Source: Angelakisella massiliensis (GTDB lineage: Bacteria > Bacillota > Clostridia > Oscillospirales > Ruminococcaceae). From it: a DNA stretch of 51,025 bases. How positions within the stretch are numbered: position 1 is the stretch's first letter; every line of letters starts with the position of its first letter. The notes under the pieces were generated by a model. That model was not told the origin of the DNA, searched no databases, and saw only the letters and a list, made by a program, of their open reading frames with translations. Of this stretch, positions 16,530 to 25,072 are shown piece by piece. The translations under genes and the position numbers were made by a program. The stretch spans positions 1 to 51,025 of the forward strand of contig NZ_LT629941.1 in assembly GCF_900104675.1 (NCBI RefSeq). The letters are read 5' to 3'.

Positions 16530-17627
16530 TCAGCCCCAGACATTGGGTACCTTAAAGTCGGTATTGGCGGTGACGGTGACAGGTTCAATGGTTTCACCGG
16601 GACGCAGCAGCCGGGCCATAACCACAAAACGCTGATTGTTGGTGGCGCCATAAGCTCTGGTGCAGGTGGAAAGGGTGAGGATCTTATCGGAGGAATCCAC
16701 CTTCACATCAAAATCATGGAGGCTGCGGTCACGGGCCTCGCTGATGATGTATTCCATATCTCCTTCAGGCTGATTGTAGTTGAAGGCCACCTCTGTATAG
16801 AAGCAGGCGAAGATCTTGAAGGTCATCTGCTCTTTTTCGGTGGAATAATAAATGTAAGGATAGCTCTTGGCCATGTTCAGCCAGTGATAGCCGGTAAGCT
16901 GGGCAAACATAATGTCATTGGCGTTGCCGATGCGGGGGGTAGCGGAATAATTGGTCCAGTTGTGGCCGTAGATGACGGTGTTGGAGGAAATCTCACTGCT
17001 GTTTCCCACCACTGTGTTGGGATTGGTCCACAGCACGCCATAGTAGCTGTACTGCTTGTCAATGCCCTTGCTGGTATAATAGTTGACGTCGGAGGTGTTG
17101 CGCAGTACCGGATGGCTGATGTTGGTGCCGGGAATACGCAGATAGCCGATAACGTCGCTGTTCTGGCTCTTCCAATAGTCGATTTTGTCCGCACCGGTAT
17201 AACCGTAAGCGTCCGCCTGGAACTCACCGTTGGCGTTGGCAATGGGTTTGGCGGCGGGAGTGGTGCTTTGGCTGCTGCTGGGGGAGGAGCTTTCAGAACT
17301 TTCGCTGCTTTCAGAGCCTTCCGTGCTTTCTGTCTCGCTTTCCCCAGAGCCGTCTTCCGCTGTCAGGCTGGCCGCCAACAACAGATCCTGGGTGCGCACA
17401 GCGGCCAGAGAAGCATCCAGCGCTTCCTGAAACGCCTCAGTGTTCCCCGCCTGAATCTCCACTGCCTGCTGGGCCAGGGCCTTGTGCTGGGCCTGCGCCT
17501 CCACAGTACCATCCACGGTGATGGCTCCTACCAGTACACACAGATAAAGTGCCACGGTAACCAAAGCCATTCTACGGTGCTTCCTGATTTTTCTTTGCTG
17601 CCTGACAGCGCTGCGGCTGCGATCCAT
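16530..17627 (-). CDS. Class B sortase
   Basis: A 365-residue membrane-anchored transpeptidase. It has a short basic N-terminus, a membrane helix at about 20-38, a Ser/Glu-rich spacer at about 88-125 and a sortase B domain. Catalytic residues are His222 (VIYGHNW), Cys322 (LTLSTC) and Arg333 (NNQRFVV). Class B enzymes cleave NPxTx- or (S/N)PxTG-like signals and link the protein to peptidoglycan outside the cell. The NPDTG protein at 8924-9982 is a plausible substrate. ATG 17627 is chosen because GGAGGT lies 10 bp upstream; the open frame extends further but without a site. Confidence 0.93.
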   Translation of the reverse strand: MDRSRSAVRQQRKIRKHRRMALVTVALYLCVLVGAITVDGTVEAQAQHKALAQQAVEIQAGNTEAFQEALDASLAAVRTQDLLLAASLTAEDGSGESETESTEGSESSESSESSSPSSSQSTTPAAKPIANANGEFQADAYGYTGADKIDYWKSQNSDVIGYLRIPGTNISHPVLRNTSDVNYYTSKGIDKQYSYYGVLWTNPNTVVGNSSEISSNTVIYGHNWTNYSATPRIGNANDIMFAQLTGYHWLNMAKSYPYIYYSTEKEQMTFKIFACFYTEVAFNYNQPEGDMEYIISEARDRSLHDFDVKVDSSDKILTLSTCTRAYGATNNQRFVVMARLLRPGETIEPVTVTANTDFKVPNVWG

Positions 17628-17981
17628 AGACACACGACCTCCAGATTTTAAAATACAGAAAAATAAATAAAGGGAACCTGCCCACGGGAAAAACAGCGGC
17701 TTTTTAGCCGCCGTCTTTAAAATCCTCCTCAAACCGGCGTGAAAATGATTGTAAAACGCCGCAAAATGGACTACTATATAGTATACAAAACAAGAAAAAG
17801 CTTTTTCAAGAGTTTTTTCACTTTTTTTGCTGGAAAATTGCGCTTTTTTTCGGAAAAATCTTGTCCAAACACAGCAGAAGGACGGGATACTCAGCCAGCA
17901 CGAAATTTGTCGGTAAAAAACGGCTTTGGTTTCAGGGAAAAGATTGCTTTCAGGATGGATGTGGAGAGGAGGAGAAAACAG

Positions 17982-18680
17982 ATGGCTGTGACAATCAGGC
18001 GGGCAGGCCGCCAGGATTGGCAGGAGCTGGACTGCATCATGGGGGAGGAGATTGATGCCGGTCATGTGCCGGGGCTGGAGATCGTTCCGTTAAAAGAAGA
18101 GGAATGGATGGAGTGGTTTGACAGCCATGGCAGCCGCCATCCGGTTTTTGCCGGTGAAAGAGACGGCAGGATGATCTGTTGGGCAGATCTGGCGGTCAGC
18201 CGCTGGAGCTATCCCTTTGACCATGTGGTGGAAGCCACCATCCATATTGGTACGGAGGGAAGAGGGCTGGAACGTCCGCTGCTGCGCTTTCTGGAACAGC
18301 AGGCAACCGCCCTGGGCTATGGCAAGGTGATGATGCTGGTGCGGGCGGATGACCGCAATCTTCTCCACAACTGCCGCTGCTGCGGCTACCGGGATGTGGG
18401 AGTGCTCCGTGGCCACGGCTTCTATTTGGGACGATTGGTGGATATGGTGCTGCTGGAACGTCTGCTCTCTCCCAATCTGGAGCAGCTGCGGGAATATTAT
18501 TGTGACCATTATCCCTTTTACCAGGAATATTTTTTGCGGCAGCAGCAGGCGCTGGAAGAGGAGATGCACCGCAACGGCATGATCCGGTCTCCTCAGGATC
18601 CCAGCAAATGGATTCCCGCGCCCAGAGAAGTGCCGGAGGAGTCCGCCGGGGATACCATGGAATGGGAGCCCATCCGCTGA
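17982..18680 (+). CDS. GNAT-like acetyltransferase
   Basis: A 232-residue protein whose central part looks like a GCN5-related N-acetyltransferase: ATIHIGTEGRGLERPLLRFLEQQA (in part, GTEGRGLERPLLRFLEQQA, about residues 80-98) matches the acetyl-CoA-binding region, followed by GYGKVMMLVRADDRNLLHNCRCCGYRDVG. The C-terminal 70 residues are charged and unfamiliar. GGAGGAG lies 7 bp before ATG 17982. The substrate cannot be told. It is followed by a weak terminator and glyS. Confidence 0.75.
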   Translation: MAVTIRRAGRQDWQELDCIMGEEIDAGHVPGLEIVPLKEEEWMEWFDSHGSRHPVFAGERDGRMICWADLAVSRWSYPFDHVVEATIHIGTEGRGLERPLLRFLEQQATALGYGKVMMLVRADDRNLLHNCRCCGYRDVGVLRGHGFYLGRLVDMVLLERLLSPNLEQLREYYCDHYPFYQEYFLRQQQALEEEMHRNGMIRSPQDPSKWIPAPREVPEESAGDTMEWEPIR

Positions 18681-18752
18681 AAATAAGGACAGGGCTTTGG
18701 AGCGGGGTGGAAGGACTTTTTTCAGAAGAATGTCCTTGCCCAGCGGGCGATG

Positions 18753-18783
18753 GGAAAAAAGGGGCGAAAGGGGCCTTTTTCCT
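18753..18783 (+). terminator. Weak terminator before glyS
   Basis: AAAAAGG and CCTTTTT pair around a GGCGAAAGGGG loop, ending in TTTTTCC. It may separate the GNAT gene from the glyS promoter. Confidence 0.5.
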
Positions 18784-18811
18784 TGACTTTGCGCCCATGG
18801 GCCGATAGAAT
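18783..18811 (+). promoter_or_regulatory. Promoter of glyS
   Basis: TTGACT (18783-18788), 17-bp spacer and TAGAAT (18806-18811). The leader to the ATG is about 58 nt with one hairpin, CCGCTCC-ACA-GGAGCGG, too short for a T-box. Confidence 0.82.
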
Positions 18812-18875
18812 AGGAAGTTAGAAACGGGTCCGCTCCACAGGAGCGGATTCCCGGTGAGATGGAGGAACATAAAAG

Positions 18876-20252
18876 ATGAACAACGCGGACAAGACCATGG
18901 AAAAAATCGTGACCTTGTGCAAAGGCAGAGGTTTCGTATATCCCGGCTCCGAAATTTACGGCGGATTGTCCAACACCTGGGACTACGGTCCTTTGGGCGT
19001 GGAATTCAAGAACAATGTCAAAAAGGCATGGTGGAAGAAATTCGTGCAGGAATCCCCCTATAACGTGGGGCTGGACTGCGCCATCCTGATGAATCCTCAG
19101 GTGTGGGTGGCCTCCGGCCATGTGGGCGGTTTTTCCGACCCGCTGATGGACTGCAAGGACTGCAAGACCCGCCATCGTGCCGACAAGCTGATTGAGGACG
19201 CTACCGGCGAGGTGGCCGATGGCTGGACCAATGAGCAGATGATGGAGTTCATCAAGTCCCACGGCATCAAATGCCCTGAGTGCGGCAGCACCAACTTTAC
19301 CGACATCCGCAAATTCAACCTGATGTTCAAAACCTTCCAGGGCGTGACCGAGGACGCCAAAAATGAGATCTATCTCCGTCCTGAGACTGCCCAGGGTATC
19401 TTTGTCAACTTCCAGAACGTGCAGCGCACCACCCGCAAGAAGATCCCCTTCGGCGTCTGCCAGGTAGGCAAGTCTTTCCGTAACGAGATCACCCCCGGCA
19501 ACTTCACCTTCCGTACCCGGGAGTTTGAGCAGATGGAGCTGGAGTTCTTCTGCAAGCCGGATACTGATCTGGAGTGGTTCCAGTATTGGCGCAGCTATTG
19601 CGAAAACTTCCTGCTGAGCCTGGGAATGAAGAAGGAAAATATGCGCCTGCGGGATCACAGCCCTGAGGAGCTGTCCTTCTATTCCAAGGCCACCACAGAC
19701 ATTGAGTTCCTGTTCCCCTTCGGCTGGGGCGAGCTGTGGGGCATTGCCGACCGCACCAACTACGACCTGTCCAAGCACGCCGAGCACTCCGGCAAATCCA
19801 TGGAATACTTTGATCAGGAAGCGGGAGAGAAGTACGTTCCCTATGTGGTGGAGCCTTCCCTGGGCGCCGACCGTGTGGCGCTGGCTTTCCTCTGCGATGC
19901 TTATGACGAGGAGGAGCTGGAAGGCGGCGATATCCGCACTGTGCTGCGTCTCCATCCCGCTCTGGCCCCCTATAAGGCTGCGGTGCTGCCTCTGTCCAAG
20001 AAGCTGAGCGAACCCGCTGAGAAGATCTTCCATCAGCTGGCCGGTAAATTCATGGTGGACTTTGACGTTACCGGAGCCATCGGCAAACGGTACCGCCGTG
20101 AGGATGAGATCGGTACTCCCATCTGCATCACCTACGACTTTGAGTCTGAGAACGATGGCTGCGTGACCGTCCGTGACCGGGATACCATGGCTCAGGAGAG
20201 AATTTCCATTGAGAGCCTGGAAGCTTATATCGAGGAAAAGATCCGGTTCTGA
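18876..20252 (+). CDS. glyS: Glycyl-tRNA synthetase (homodimeric type)
   Basis: A 458-residue class II aminoacyl-tRNA synthetase that charges tRNA-Gly. It is the dimeric form typical of Gram-positives. It opens with [23 protein letters not shown] (in part, [16 protein letters not shown], residues 24-39). A zinc knuckle is formed by Cys93/Cys96 and Cys133/Cys136. Motif 2 contains FRNEITP and [10 protein letters not shown], and motif 3 [10 protein letters not shown]. The C-terminal anticodon-binding domain follows. GGAGG lies 10 bp before the ATG. It is an essential cytosolic enzyme under its own promoter. Confidence 0.97.
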   Translation: MNNADKTMEKIVTLCKGRGFVYPGSEIYGGLSNTWDYGPLGVEFKNNVKKAWWKKFVQESPYNVGLDCAILMNPQVWVASGHVGGFSDPLMDCKDCKTRHRADKLIEDATGEVADGWTNEQMMEFIKSHGIKCPECGSTNFTDIRKFNLMFKTFQGVTEDAKNEIYLRPETAQGIFVNFQNVQRTTRKKIPFGVCQVGKSFRNEITPGNFTFRTREFEQMELEFFCKPDTDLEWFQYWRSYCENFLLSLGMKKENMRLRDHSPEELSFYSKATTDIEFLFPFGWGELWGIADRTNYDLSKHAEHSGKSMEYFDQEAGEKYVPYVVEPSLGADRVALAFLCDAYDEEELEGGDIRTVLRLHPALAPYKAAVLPLSKKLSEPAEKIFHQLAGKFMVDFDVTGAIGKRYRREDEIGTPICITYDFESENDGCVTVRDRDTMAQERISIESLEAYIEEKIRF

Positions 20253-20287
20253 TTTTGCTTTGCATCCCAAAAGAAACAAACAACAGC

Positions 20288-20325
20288 AAGCCCCGTCCGG
20301 CGAAAGCCGGACGGGGCTTGTGCGT
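20288..20325 (+). terminator. Terminator after glyS
   Basis: AAGCCCCGTCCGGC (20288-20301) pairs with GCCGGACGGGGCTT around a GAAA tetraloop. No long T run follows, but a near copy at 20827-20859 has TTTTT. Confidence 0.75.
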
Positions 20326-20766
20326 GTCGAAAAAGTTCGACACGCTTCCAGGGGGTATCCAATACCCCCTGGATACGCCGCAGGTTCCTGACGAAACCAG
20401 CGGCGATACCCCCGGTTTCGCGCCCCGATGGGCGCGGGTCGTGGTATAAAAATCAGGCGCATGTCCCTCTGAGTGTGCCGAAGGGGTTCGGCACACTTCC
20501 AGGGGGACCCAGTCCCCCTGGATACGCCGCCTGGTTCCTGACGAAACCAGCGGCGATACCCCCGGTTTCGCGCCCCGGTGGGCACGGGTCGTGGTATAAA
20601 AATCAGGCGCATGTCCCTCTGAGTGTGCCGAAGGGGTTCGGCACACTTCCAGGGGGACCCAGTCCCCCTGGATACGCCGCAGGTTCCTGACGAAACCAGC
20701 GGCGATACCCCCGGTTTCGCGCCCCGGTGGGCGCGGGTCGTGGTATAAAAATCAGGCGCATGTCCT
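20324..20766 (+). repeat. Three tandem 150-bp hairpin-rich repeats
   Basis: Three copies start at 20324, 20473 and 20623, about 150 bp apart. Each unit has four potential hairpins. The first is GTGT..TTCG..ACAC and the second CCAGGGGG..CCCCCTGG. The third is CGCCGC-GGTT-loop-AACC-GCGGCG, and the fourth GCGCCC-CGGT-GGGCGC. Each copy then has GTGGTATAAAAATCAGGCGC. Copy 1 differs from copies 2-3 by paired changes in the first two stems, so pairing is conserved. Reading frames across the array are shadows. The array lies between two nearly identical GAAA-loop terminators (20288 and 20827). Confidence 0.92.
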
Positions 20767-20826
20767 GATTTTTATGATTTTGAATTTTGTTTTTTCTCGG
20801 AATCAGCTTTTTCTACAGAAGACTGG

Positions 20827-20859
20827 GCCCTGTCCGGCGAAAGCCGGACGGGGCTTTTT
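20827..20859 (+). terminator. Second GAAA-loop terminator
   Basis: GCCCTGTCCGGC (20827-20838) pairs with GCCGGACGGGGC (20843-20854) and TTTTT follows. It is a near duplicate of the hairpin at 20288-20325. Confidence 0.88.
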
Positions 20860-21107
20860 GAGTATGCTTCCAAAGCTGGGTAATTGTCCGGAAATATCGA
20901 GTTTGCAAGCAGGTTGGAAGGGGAACACCTTCATGTACAGATGTTGTTTCTGTACCCGTTGTTCACTGGAAAATGCTGCTGTATTCTTCCCGGGCATGAA
21001 AACGGAATGATAGATTTGGAAATGTTAAGCCTTTCCGGAACGCTCAAAGGGATATCTGGCTGGTTTTTATAATTTCAAATTTTGTTTACCCTTTGAAACA
21101 GTTTTTT

Positions 21108-21215
21108 ACGGTGTGGGGGCGGCGGTTTATCCGCCGCCCCCTTTGGCCGCCTTGGGCGGCCATCTCTTCCACCAGGAAAGCGAGTGGATTGTCGGGCTTT
21201 ACCCCGACAACCGGC
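21108..21215. repeat. Cluster of three GC-rich hairpins
   Basis: Three perfect or near-perfect inverted repeats lie side by side: GGGGGCGGCGG-TTTAT-CCGCCGCCCCC (about 21114-21143), GGCCGCC-TT-GGGCGGCC (about 21145-21162) and TTGTCGGG-CTTTA-CCCCGACAA (about 21189-21211). No coding frame is convincing. It looks like a structured intergenic repeat element. Confidence 0.75.
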
Positions 21216-21343
21216 GAGCGGACGATATTGTCTATACTGGAATTGGAACAGAAACCATCCCTCCCACCCGTTCCCCATAACACTAAAAGATACAGGCAAA
21301 AACAGCGGCAGGCTCCTTCCCTTTTTTCCTTATAAAATGAAAA

Positions 21344-21660
21344 TCACTCCCGCCCCCAAAAGGTTGGTAGCGCAGCGGAGGCGTCGTGAGGGCGCTTGTT
21401 ACCCCTAAAGGGTACAGGCAACCGAGCAGCCGAAGCAAGCGGGACCTTTTGGGGAAGAGCTTCGCGCCCGCAGGCGCATTTCGGAGGCCAACCGCCGCAG
21501 GCGGCTCTTAGGCCGGAGATGGGCAAGGGAATGGAGTGGATGGTCCCCGTCCAGGGGACCGAAGCGGAATGGACTTTGCTCCGGCGAGAGTCCCTTTGGG
21601 CGTAACCCCAGCCCAAACCGTTGCCCACTCCACTTTCTGGTATGGAACACAGTCTCTGTC
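21344..21660. repeat. Structured GC-rich intergenic element (about 300 bp)
   Basis: This gene-free block can fold extensively. CCCCAAAAGGT (21354-21364) pairs with ACCTTTTGGGG (21444-21454). Local hairpins include GCGCC-CGCA-GGCGC, GGTCCCC-GTCC-AGGGGACC and TTTGGGC-loop-GCCCAAA. Several overlapping frames are open on both strands but lack start signals, as expected for a structured repeat or RNA rather than a gene. I cannot assign it to a known RNA class. Confidence 0.55.
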
Positions 21661-21679
21661 CAATTTTTCCACACATGAC

Positions 21680-22243
21680 TTACCGGGAAACCAACATCAC
21701 CAGCGCTATGCCAATTGCCACAACACCACTGACACGGCTGGCGGTCACAGCTGCATCAGAAGGCTCCGCCTGGCGATACATCCAGCCGTGCCGAAGATAC
21801 CAGCAGCGTTCGGGCCAGATGATATGGGGCACGCCAATGGCGATGAGAAAAAGCACCACCGGCCAGTTGACAGGAGAGGGCTGGGACTGCATTTGTTCCT
21901 CCAGAATTTCCACCAGCAAATGAGGATCAGCGTAACCGCTGGGATCAAAGCCATCACTCCATCCTCCATAACCGCTGGAAAAGCCGTTTCCTGCTTCCTC
22001 CCTGCGCCACCAATAGGTTTCCCCATTGGGATAGGTCAGTTCTGTCTGCCAGGAGTGGGCATCTCCCTGCAGGGTATAGCGGTAGGTCTCCCCGCCGCAG
22101 GAGATGGTTTTTTCTTCGGGATCCACAGTGAAAACCTGCTCATTTTTGACGGTGGTGTAAGGCTGCTGGGAATTGGAAGCGCCGCATCCTGACAGCACCG
22201 CCAGCGTTAGCACAAAAGCCAAAAGCAGTGAAACAATCTTCAT
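21680..22243 (-). CDS. Lipoprotein with C-terminal membrane region (DUF6199-like)
   Basis: A 187-residue exported protein. The lipoprotein signal peptide ends in the lipobox LSGC (Cys at about residue 20). A middle soluble part follows (about 25-95), then a C-terminal region with two hydrophobic segments (about 128-140 and 168-186). The C-terminal stretch RYLRHGWMYRQAEPSDA, with a final membrane helix, resembles DUF6199 proteins (actual residues CWYLRHGWMYRQAEPSDA). ATG 22243 is chosen because GGGAGAG precedes it and it places the signal peptide at the N-terminus. Function is unknown. Confidence 0.78.
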   Translation of the reverse strand: MKIVSLLLAFVLTLAVLSGCGASNSQQPYTTVKNEQVFTVDPEEKTISCGGETYRYTLQGDAHSWQTELTYPNGETYWWRREEAGNGFSSGYGGWSDGFDPSGYADPHLLVEILEEQMQSQPSPVNWPVVLFLIAIGVPHIIWPERCWYLRHGWMYRQAEPSDAAVTASRVSGVVAIGIALVMLVSR

Positions 22244-22416
22244 CTTTCTCTCCCTCTCCCGGCCTTTTTCCCCAGAGCAGAAAGACCGGAGAAAAGGCGT
22301 TTGTATTTTTTTCATCATAACATAAATGACATTTCCGCGGCAACAGCCATTGGACAGAGGTATAAAGAAAACCCCACTGGGGAGAATGAAGAAAAAAGAG
22401 AAAGGATGATGGTCCT

Positions 22417-22854
22417 ATGGGACTGACGCCAAAGGATTATCAGCAGATGTCGCAGGAGGCGTCCCCGCCGTCCAGGACAGTGAAAAATGGGGCAATGGCC
22501 TTTTTGATTGGAGGCAGTATCTGCACCCTGGGCCAGATTGTACTGGAGCTGCTGAAATCCATGGGAATGGAGCAGGACCAGGCTTCTGCGCTGGTGTCGC
22601 TGTCACTGGTGCTGCTGTCGGTGCTGCTGACCAGCTTCGGTCTTTATGACCGGGTGGCCAGAATTGCGGGAGCGGGCACACTGGTACCCATTACCGGCTT
22701 TGCCAACGCCATGTCCTCTGCTGCCATTGAATTCCGCAGTGAGGGACTGGTGCTGGGGCTGGGAGCAAAAATGTTTTCCATAGCGGGACCGGTACTGGTC
22801 TACGGCATTTCCGCCGGTGTACTGTATGGCTTGATCTATTACTTTATCCGCTAG
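22417..22854 (+). CDS. spoVAC: Stage V sporulation protein AC
   Basis: A 145-residue membrane protein with about four hydrophobic segments and the family stretch GAGTLVPITGFANAMSSAAIEF (in part, GAGTLVPITGFANAMSS). SpoVA proteins form the inner spore membrane channel for dipicolinic acid uptake during sporulation and release on germination. It is the first gene of a spoVAC-spoVAD-spoVAE operon, 15 bp before spoVAD. A forespore (sigma G) promoter is expected upstream but I cannot pick one with confidence. Confidence 0.95.
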   Translation: MGLTPKDYQQMSQEASPPSRTVKNGAMAFLIGGSICTLGQIVLELLKSMGMEQDQASALVSLSLVLLSVLLTSFGLYDRVARIAGAGTLVPITGFANAMSSAAIEFRSEGLVLGLGAKMFSIAGPVLVYGISAGVLYGLIYYFIR

Positions 22855-22869
22855 AAGGGAGAAAGAAGT

Positions 22870-23892
22870 ATGGCGTTGCGCAAAGGGAGCACCCTGCTGC
22901 TGACCCAGGGACCGGTAATTCGATCCTTTGCGGCGGTGGGCTCCAAAATGGAAGGGGAAGGGCCGCTGGGGCCCTCCTTTGATCTGATTTGTGAGGACAG
23001 CGCTTTCGGCCAGGACAGCTGGGAGAAGGCAGAGGCCTCCATGCAGAAAAAGGCCCTGGATCTGGCAATCCAGAAGGGAGCTTTTTCTCCGGAGGAGATC
23101 GATGTTCTTTTTGCCGGGGATCTGCTGAACCAGTGCATCAGCTCCACCTATGGCCTGCGGGATCTGAACATTCCCTTTCTGGGGGTATACGGCGCCTGCT
23201 CCACCATGGCGGAAAGCCTGATGATGGCTTCCCTGTTTGTGGAGGGAGGCTTTGGAGAGCTGGCAGGGGCGGTTACTTCCTCCCATTTCTGTTCAGCGGA
23301 GCGGCAATTTCGCTTTCCTCTGGAATATGGAAGCCAGCGTCCCCCCTCCGCCCAGTGGACCGCCACAGCCAGCGGCGCTGTGGTAGTGGGACGGCAGGGA
23401 ACAGGCCCCCGGGTGCGGGCGGTTACCCCCGGCAGGATCCGGGACCTGGGAATCACCGACGCCAATAATATGGGAGCAGCTATGGCCCCGGCAGCGGCAG
23501 ATACCATCTCCCGTTTTTTCACCGACACCGGATATCAGCCGGAGGACTTTGATCTGGTGGTGACGGGGGACCTGGCTCATGTTGGCTCACAGCTGCTGCT
23601 CCAGCTGCTGGAGCGGGATGGGGTGCGTCTGGAGGGACGGCACCGGGACTGCGGACTTTTGCTGTATGACCGGAAGAGACAGCAGGTGGATTCAGGAGGA
23701 AGCGGCTGCGGCTGTTCCGCTTCTGTGCTGTGCTCCAGCCTGCTGCCCCGTTTGCTGGATGGCTCACTGAGAAATATCCTCTTTGTAGCCACCGGCGCCC
23801 TGATGTCTCCTACAGCGGTGCAGCAGGGGGAATCCATCCCCGGGATCGCCCATCTGCTGTGGCTGTCCGCGGCTCCCGCAGGAAAGGAGTGA
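22870..23892 (+). CDS. spoVAD: Stage V sporulation protein AD
   Basis: A 340-residue protein (Bacillus SpoVAD is 338) with a thiolase-like fold. It is a peripheral component of the SpoVA complex that binds dipicolinic acid. Recognisable stretches are FLGVYGACSTMAESL and GDLLNQCISSTYGLRDL. RBS AAGGGAGAAAG precedes the ATG. The spoVAE start lies 4 bp after the stop. Confidence 0.95.
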   Translation: MALRKGSTLLLTQGPVIRSFAAVGSKMEGEGPLGPSFDLICEDSAFGQDSWEKAEASMQKKALDLAIQKGAFSPEEIDVLFAGDLLNQCISSTYGLRDLNIPFLGVYGACSTMAESLMMASLFVEGGFGELAGAVTSSHFCSAERQFRFPLEYGSQRPPSAQWTATASGAVVVGRQGTGPRVRAVTPGRIRDLGITDANNMGAAMAPAAADTISRFFTDTGYQPEDFDLVVTGDLAHVGSQLLLQLLERDGVRLEGRHRDCGLLLYDRKRQQVDSGGSGCGCSASVLCSSLLPRLLDGSLRNILFVATGALMSPTAVQQGESIPGIAHLLWLSAAPAGKE

Positions 23893-23896
23893 AAAA

Positions 23897-24262
23897 ATGA
23901 ACCTGTTTGTATTGCTCAAAGCCTTCCTGGTGGGAGGAAGTCTCTGTCTCATTGGACAGCTGCTCATTGACCGCACCAAGCTTACTCCGGCCAGGATTCT
24001 GGTGGCTTATGTGGTGGCAGGAGTGCTTTTGGGAGGGCTGGGAATCTATCAGCACCTCATTGATTTTGCCGGCGCTGGAGCAACTGTACCCCTCACAGGC
24101 TTTGGGGCGCTGCTGGCAAAGGGCACCCGTCAGGCCATCCAGGAGCAGGGACCTCTGGGGATCCTTTCCGGCGGTCTGACCGCCTGCGCTCCCGGTGTGG
24201 CGGGGGCTATTGTGCTGAGCCTCCTGGCAGGCTTTTTCTCCCGTTCCAAGGACAAGCCCTGA
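23897..24262 (+). CDS. spoVAE: Stage V sporulation protein AE
   Basis: A 121-residue membrane protein of the SpoVAE (SpoVAEb) type with about four hydrophobic segments. It shares the GAGATVPLTGFGALLAKG motif with SpoVAC, as these two subunits are related. It completes the minimal spoVACDE operon and is followed by a terminator. It acts in the spore inner membrane dipicolinic acid channel. Confidence 0.94.
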   Translation: MNLFVLLKAFLVGGSLCLIGQLLIDRTKLTPARILVAYVVAGVLLGGLGIYQHLIDFAGAGATVPLTGFGALLAKGTRQAIQEQGPLGILSGGLTACAPGVAGAIVLSLLAGFFSRSKDKP

Positions 24263-24292
24263 TGGCCAGAGAGTACCCCTGGCGTACCACGG

Positions 24293-24345
24293 CATGGAGA
24301 AGGACCCGGAAAAGAAAGCCGGGGTCTTTCTCCATGATTTATTTT
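24293..24345 (+). terminator. Terminator after spoVAE
   Basis: CATGGAGAAGGACCCGG pairs with CCGGGGTCTTTCTCCATG, followed by ATTTATTTT. Confidence 0.85.
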
Positions 24346-24359
24346 AAAGGCTGATGGTC

Positions 24360-24808
24360 CCAAAACCTGGAATCCATCAAATACCTCTGAAAAAATCCTT
24401 TGATTTTCAAGCCGGCGACAAAAAGGAGATAACCATCACCTCCGGCGATATTTCTCCCCAATATCTTGTGGTGAGTGTGGAAAAAAACGTTTCCACCCCC
24501 CCACATATGGTGTTGAAAAGGCTGTAAACCCGCTTGCTGAGCCGTTTTATCCCTTATACAGGGGGTAATAAACGGCTCTTATATTTCACCTTTCCACACT
24601 TTCAACTTAGTTTTCCACCGCTTTTTTCTCATTTTCAACCCAAAAAGTTCCGTTTTTCAAGGGGATTTGCCTGATTTCATTCACTTTTTCCACCAAATCC
24701 ACCGCAAATCATTCCAACTTTTCCACACTTTCAACCGAGTTATTAACATGATTAATTTGAAAAGCCATGGTATTAGCTGAGCTAATGAACTCTTTCCGGC
24801 GTCCGACG
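24360..24808. other. Gene-free stretch with repeated TTTTCCAC motifs
   Basis: No gene is seen. TTTTCCAC or its complement occurs at least five times, twice within the 16-base string TTTCCACACTTTCAAC (about 24593 and 24720). The motif resembles the DnaA box TTATCCACA. A TTAGCT-G-AGCTAA palindrome lies near 24774-24786. Confidence 0.55.
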
Positions 24809-24873
24809 TATAATGAAACTAAGCGGTTCCCAAAAGCGCTTCCCCAACATGAGTCAGAAGGGAGAAAGGAAAG

Positions 24874-25035
24874 ATGAAAAGATGCAAACGTCCCGGTCCT
24901 TCCTGTATCCCTCTGGCTTGTGTTTGCTTTGGAGCGGGAGTGCTGCTGTCTTTGGTGTTTTCCCTGCGGCTGGTGGTGGTTTTGTCCGCCTTTGGCCTGA
25001 TTCTTCTGGGATGTACCGCATCGGGTAAGCGGTAA
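24874..25035 (+). CDS. Small membrane protein, Cys-rich N-terminus
   Basis: A 53-residue protein starting MKRCKRPGPSCIPLACVCFG with a hydrophobic C-terminal half ending TASGKR. AGAAAGGAAAG precedes the ATG. A TATAAT element at 24809-24814 with a weak TGAACT 17 bp upstream could be its promoter. Similar short Cys-containing membrane proteins occur in Clostridia as hypothetical proteins. It lies 37 bp before the spoVM-like gene, so a sporulation link is likely. No known function. Confidence 0.6.
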   Translation: MKRCKRPGPSCIPLACVCFGAGVLLSLVFSLRLVVVLSAFGLILLGCTASGKR

Positions 25036-25072
25036 GAGGGACCGCAGTGTCAGCATGAAGGAGGTGACGGCG

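Noticed and set aside
18812..18875. T-box leader for glyS
   Set aside because: The leader is about 58 nt and lacks the T-box sequence and terminator.
20324..20766. CRISPR array
   Set aside because: Units are 150 bp, contiguous without unique spacers, and no cas gene is nearby.
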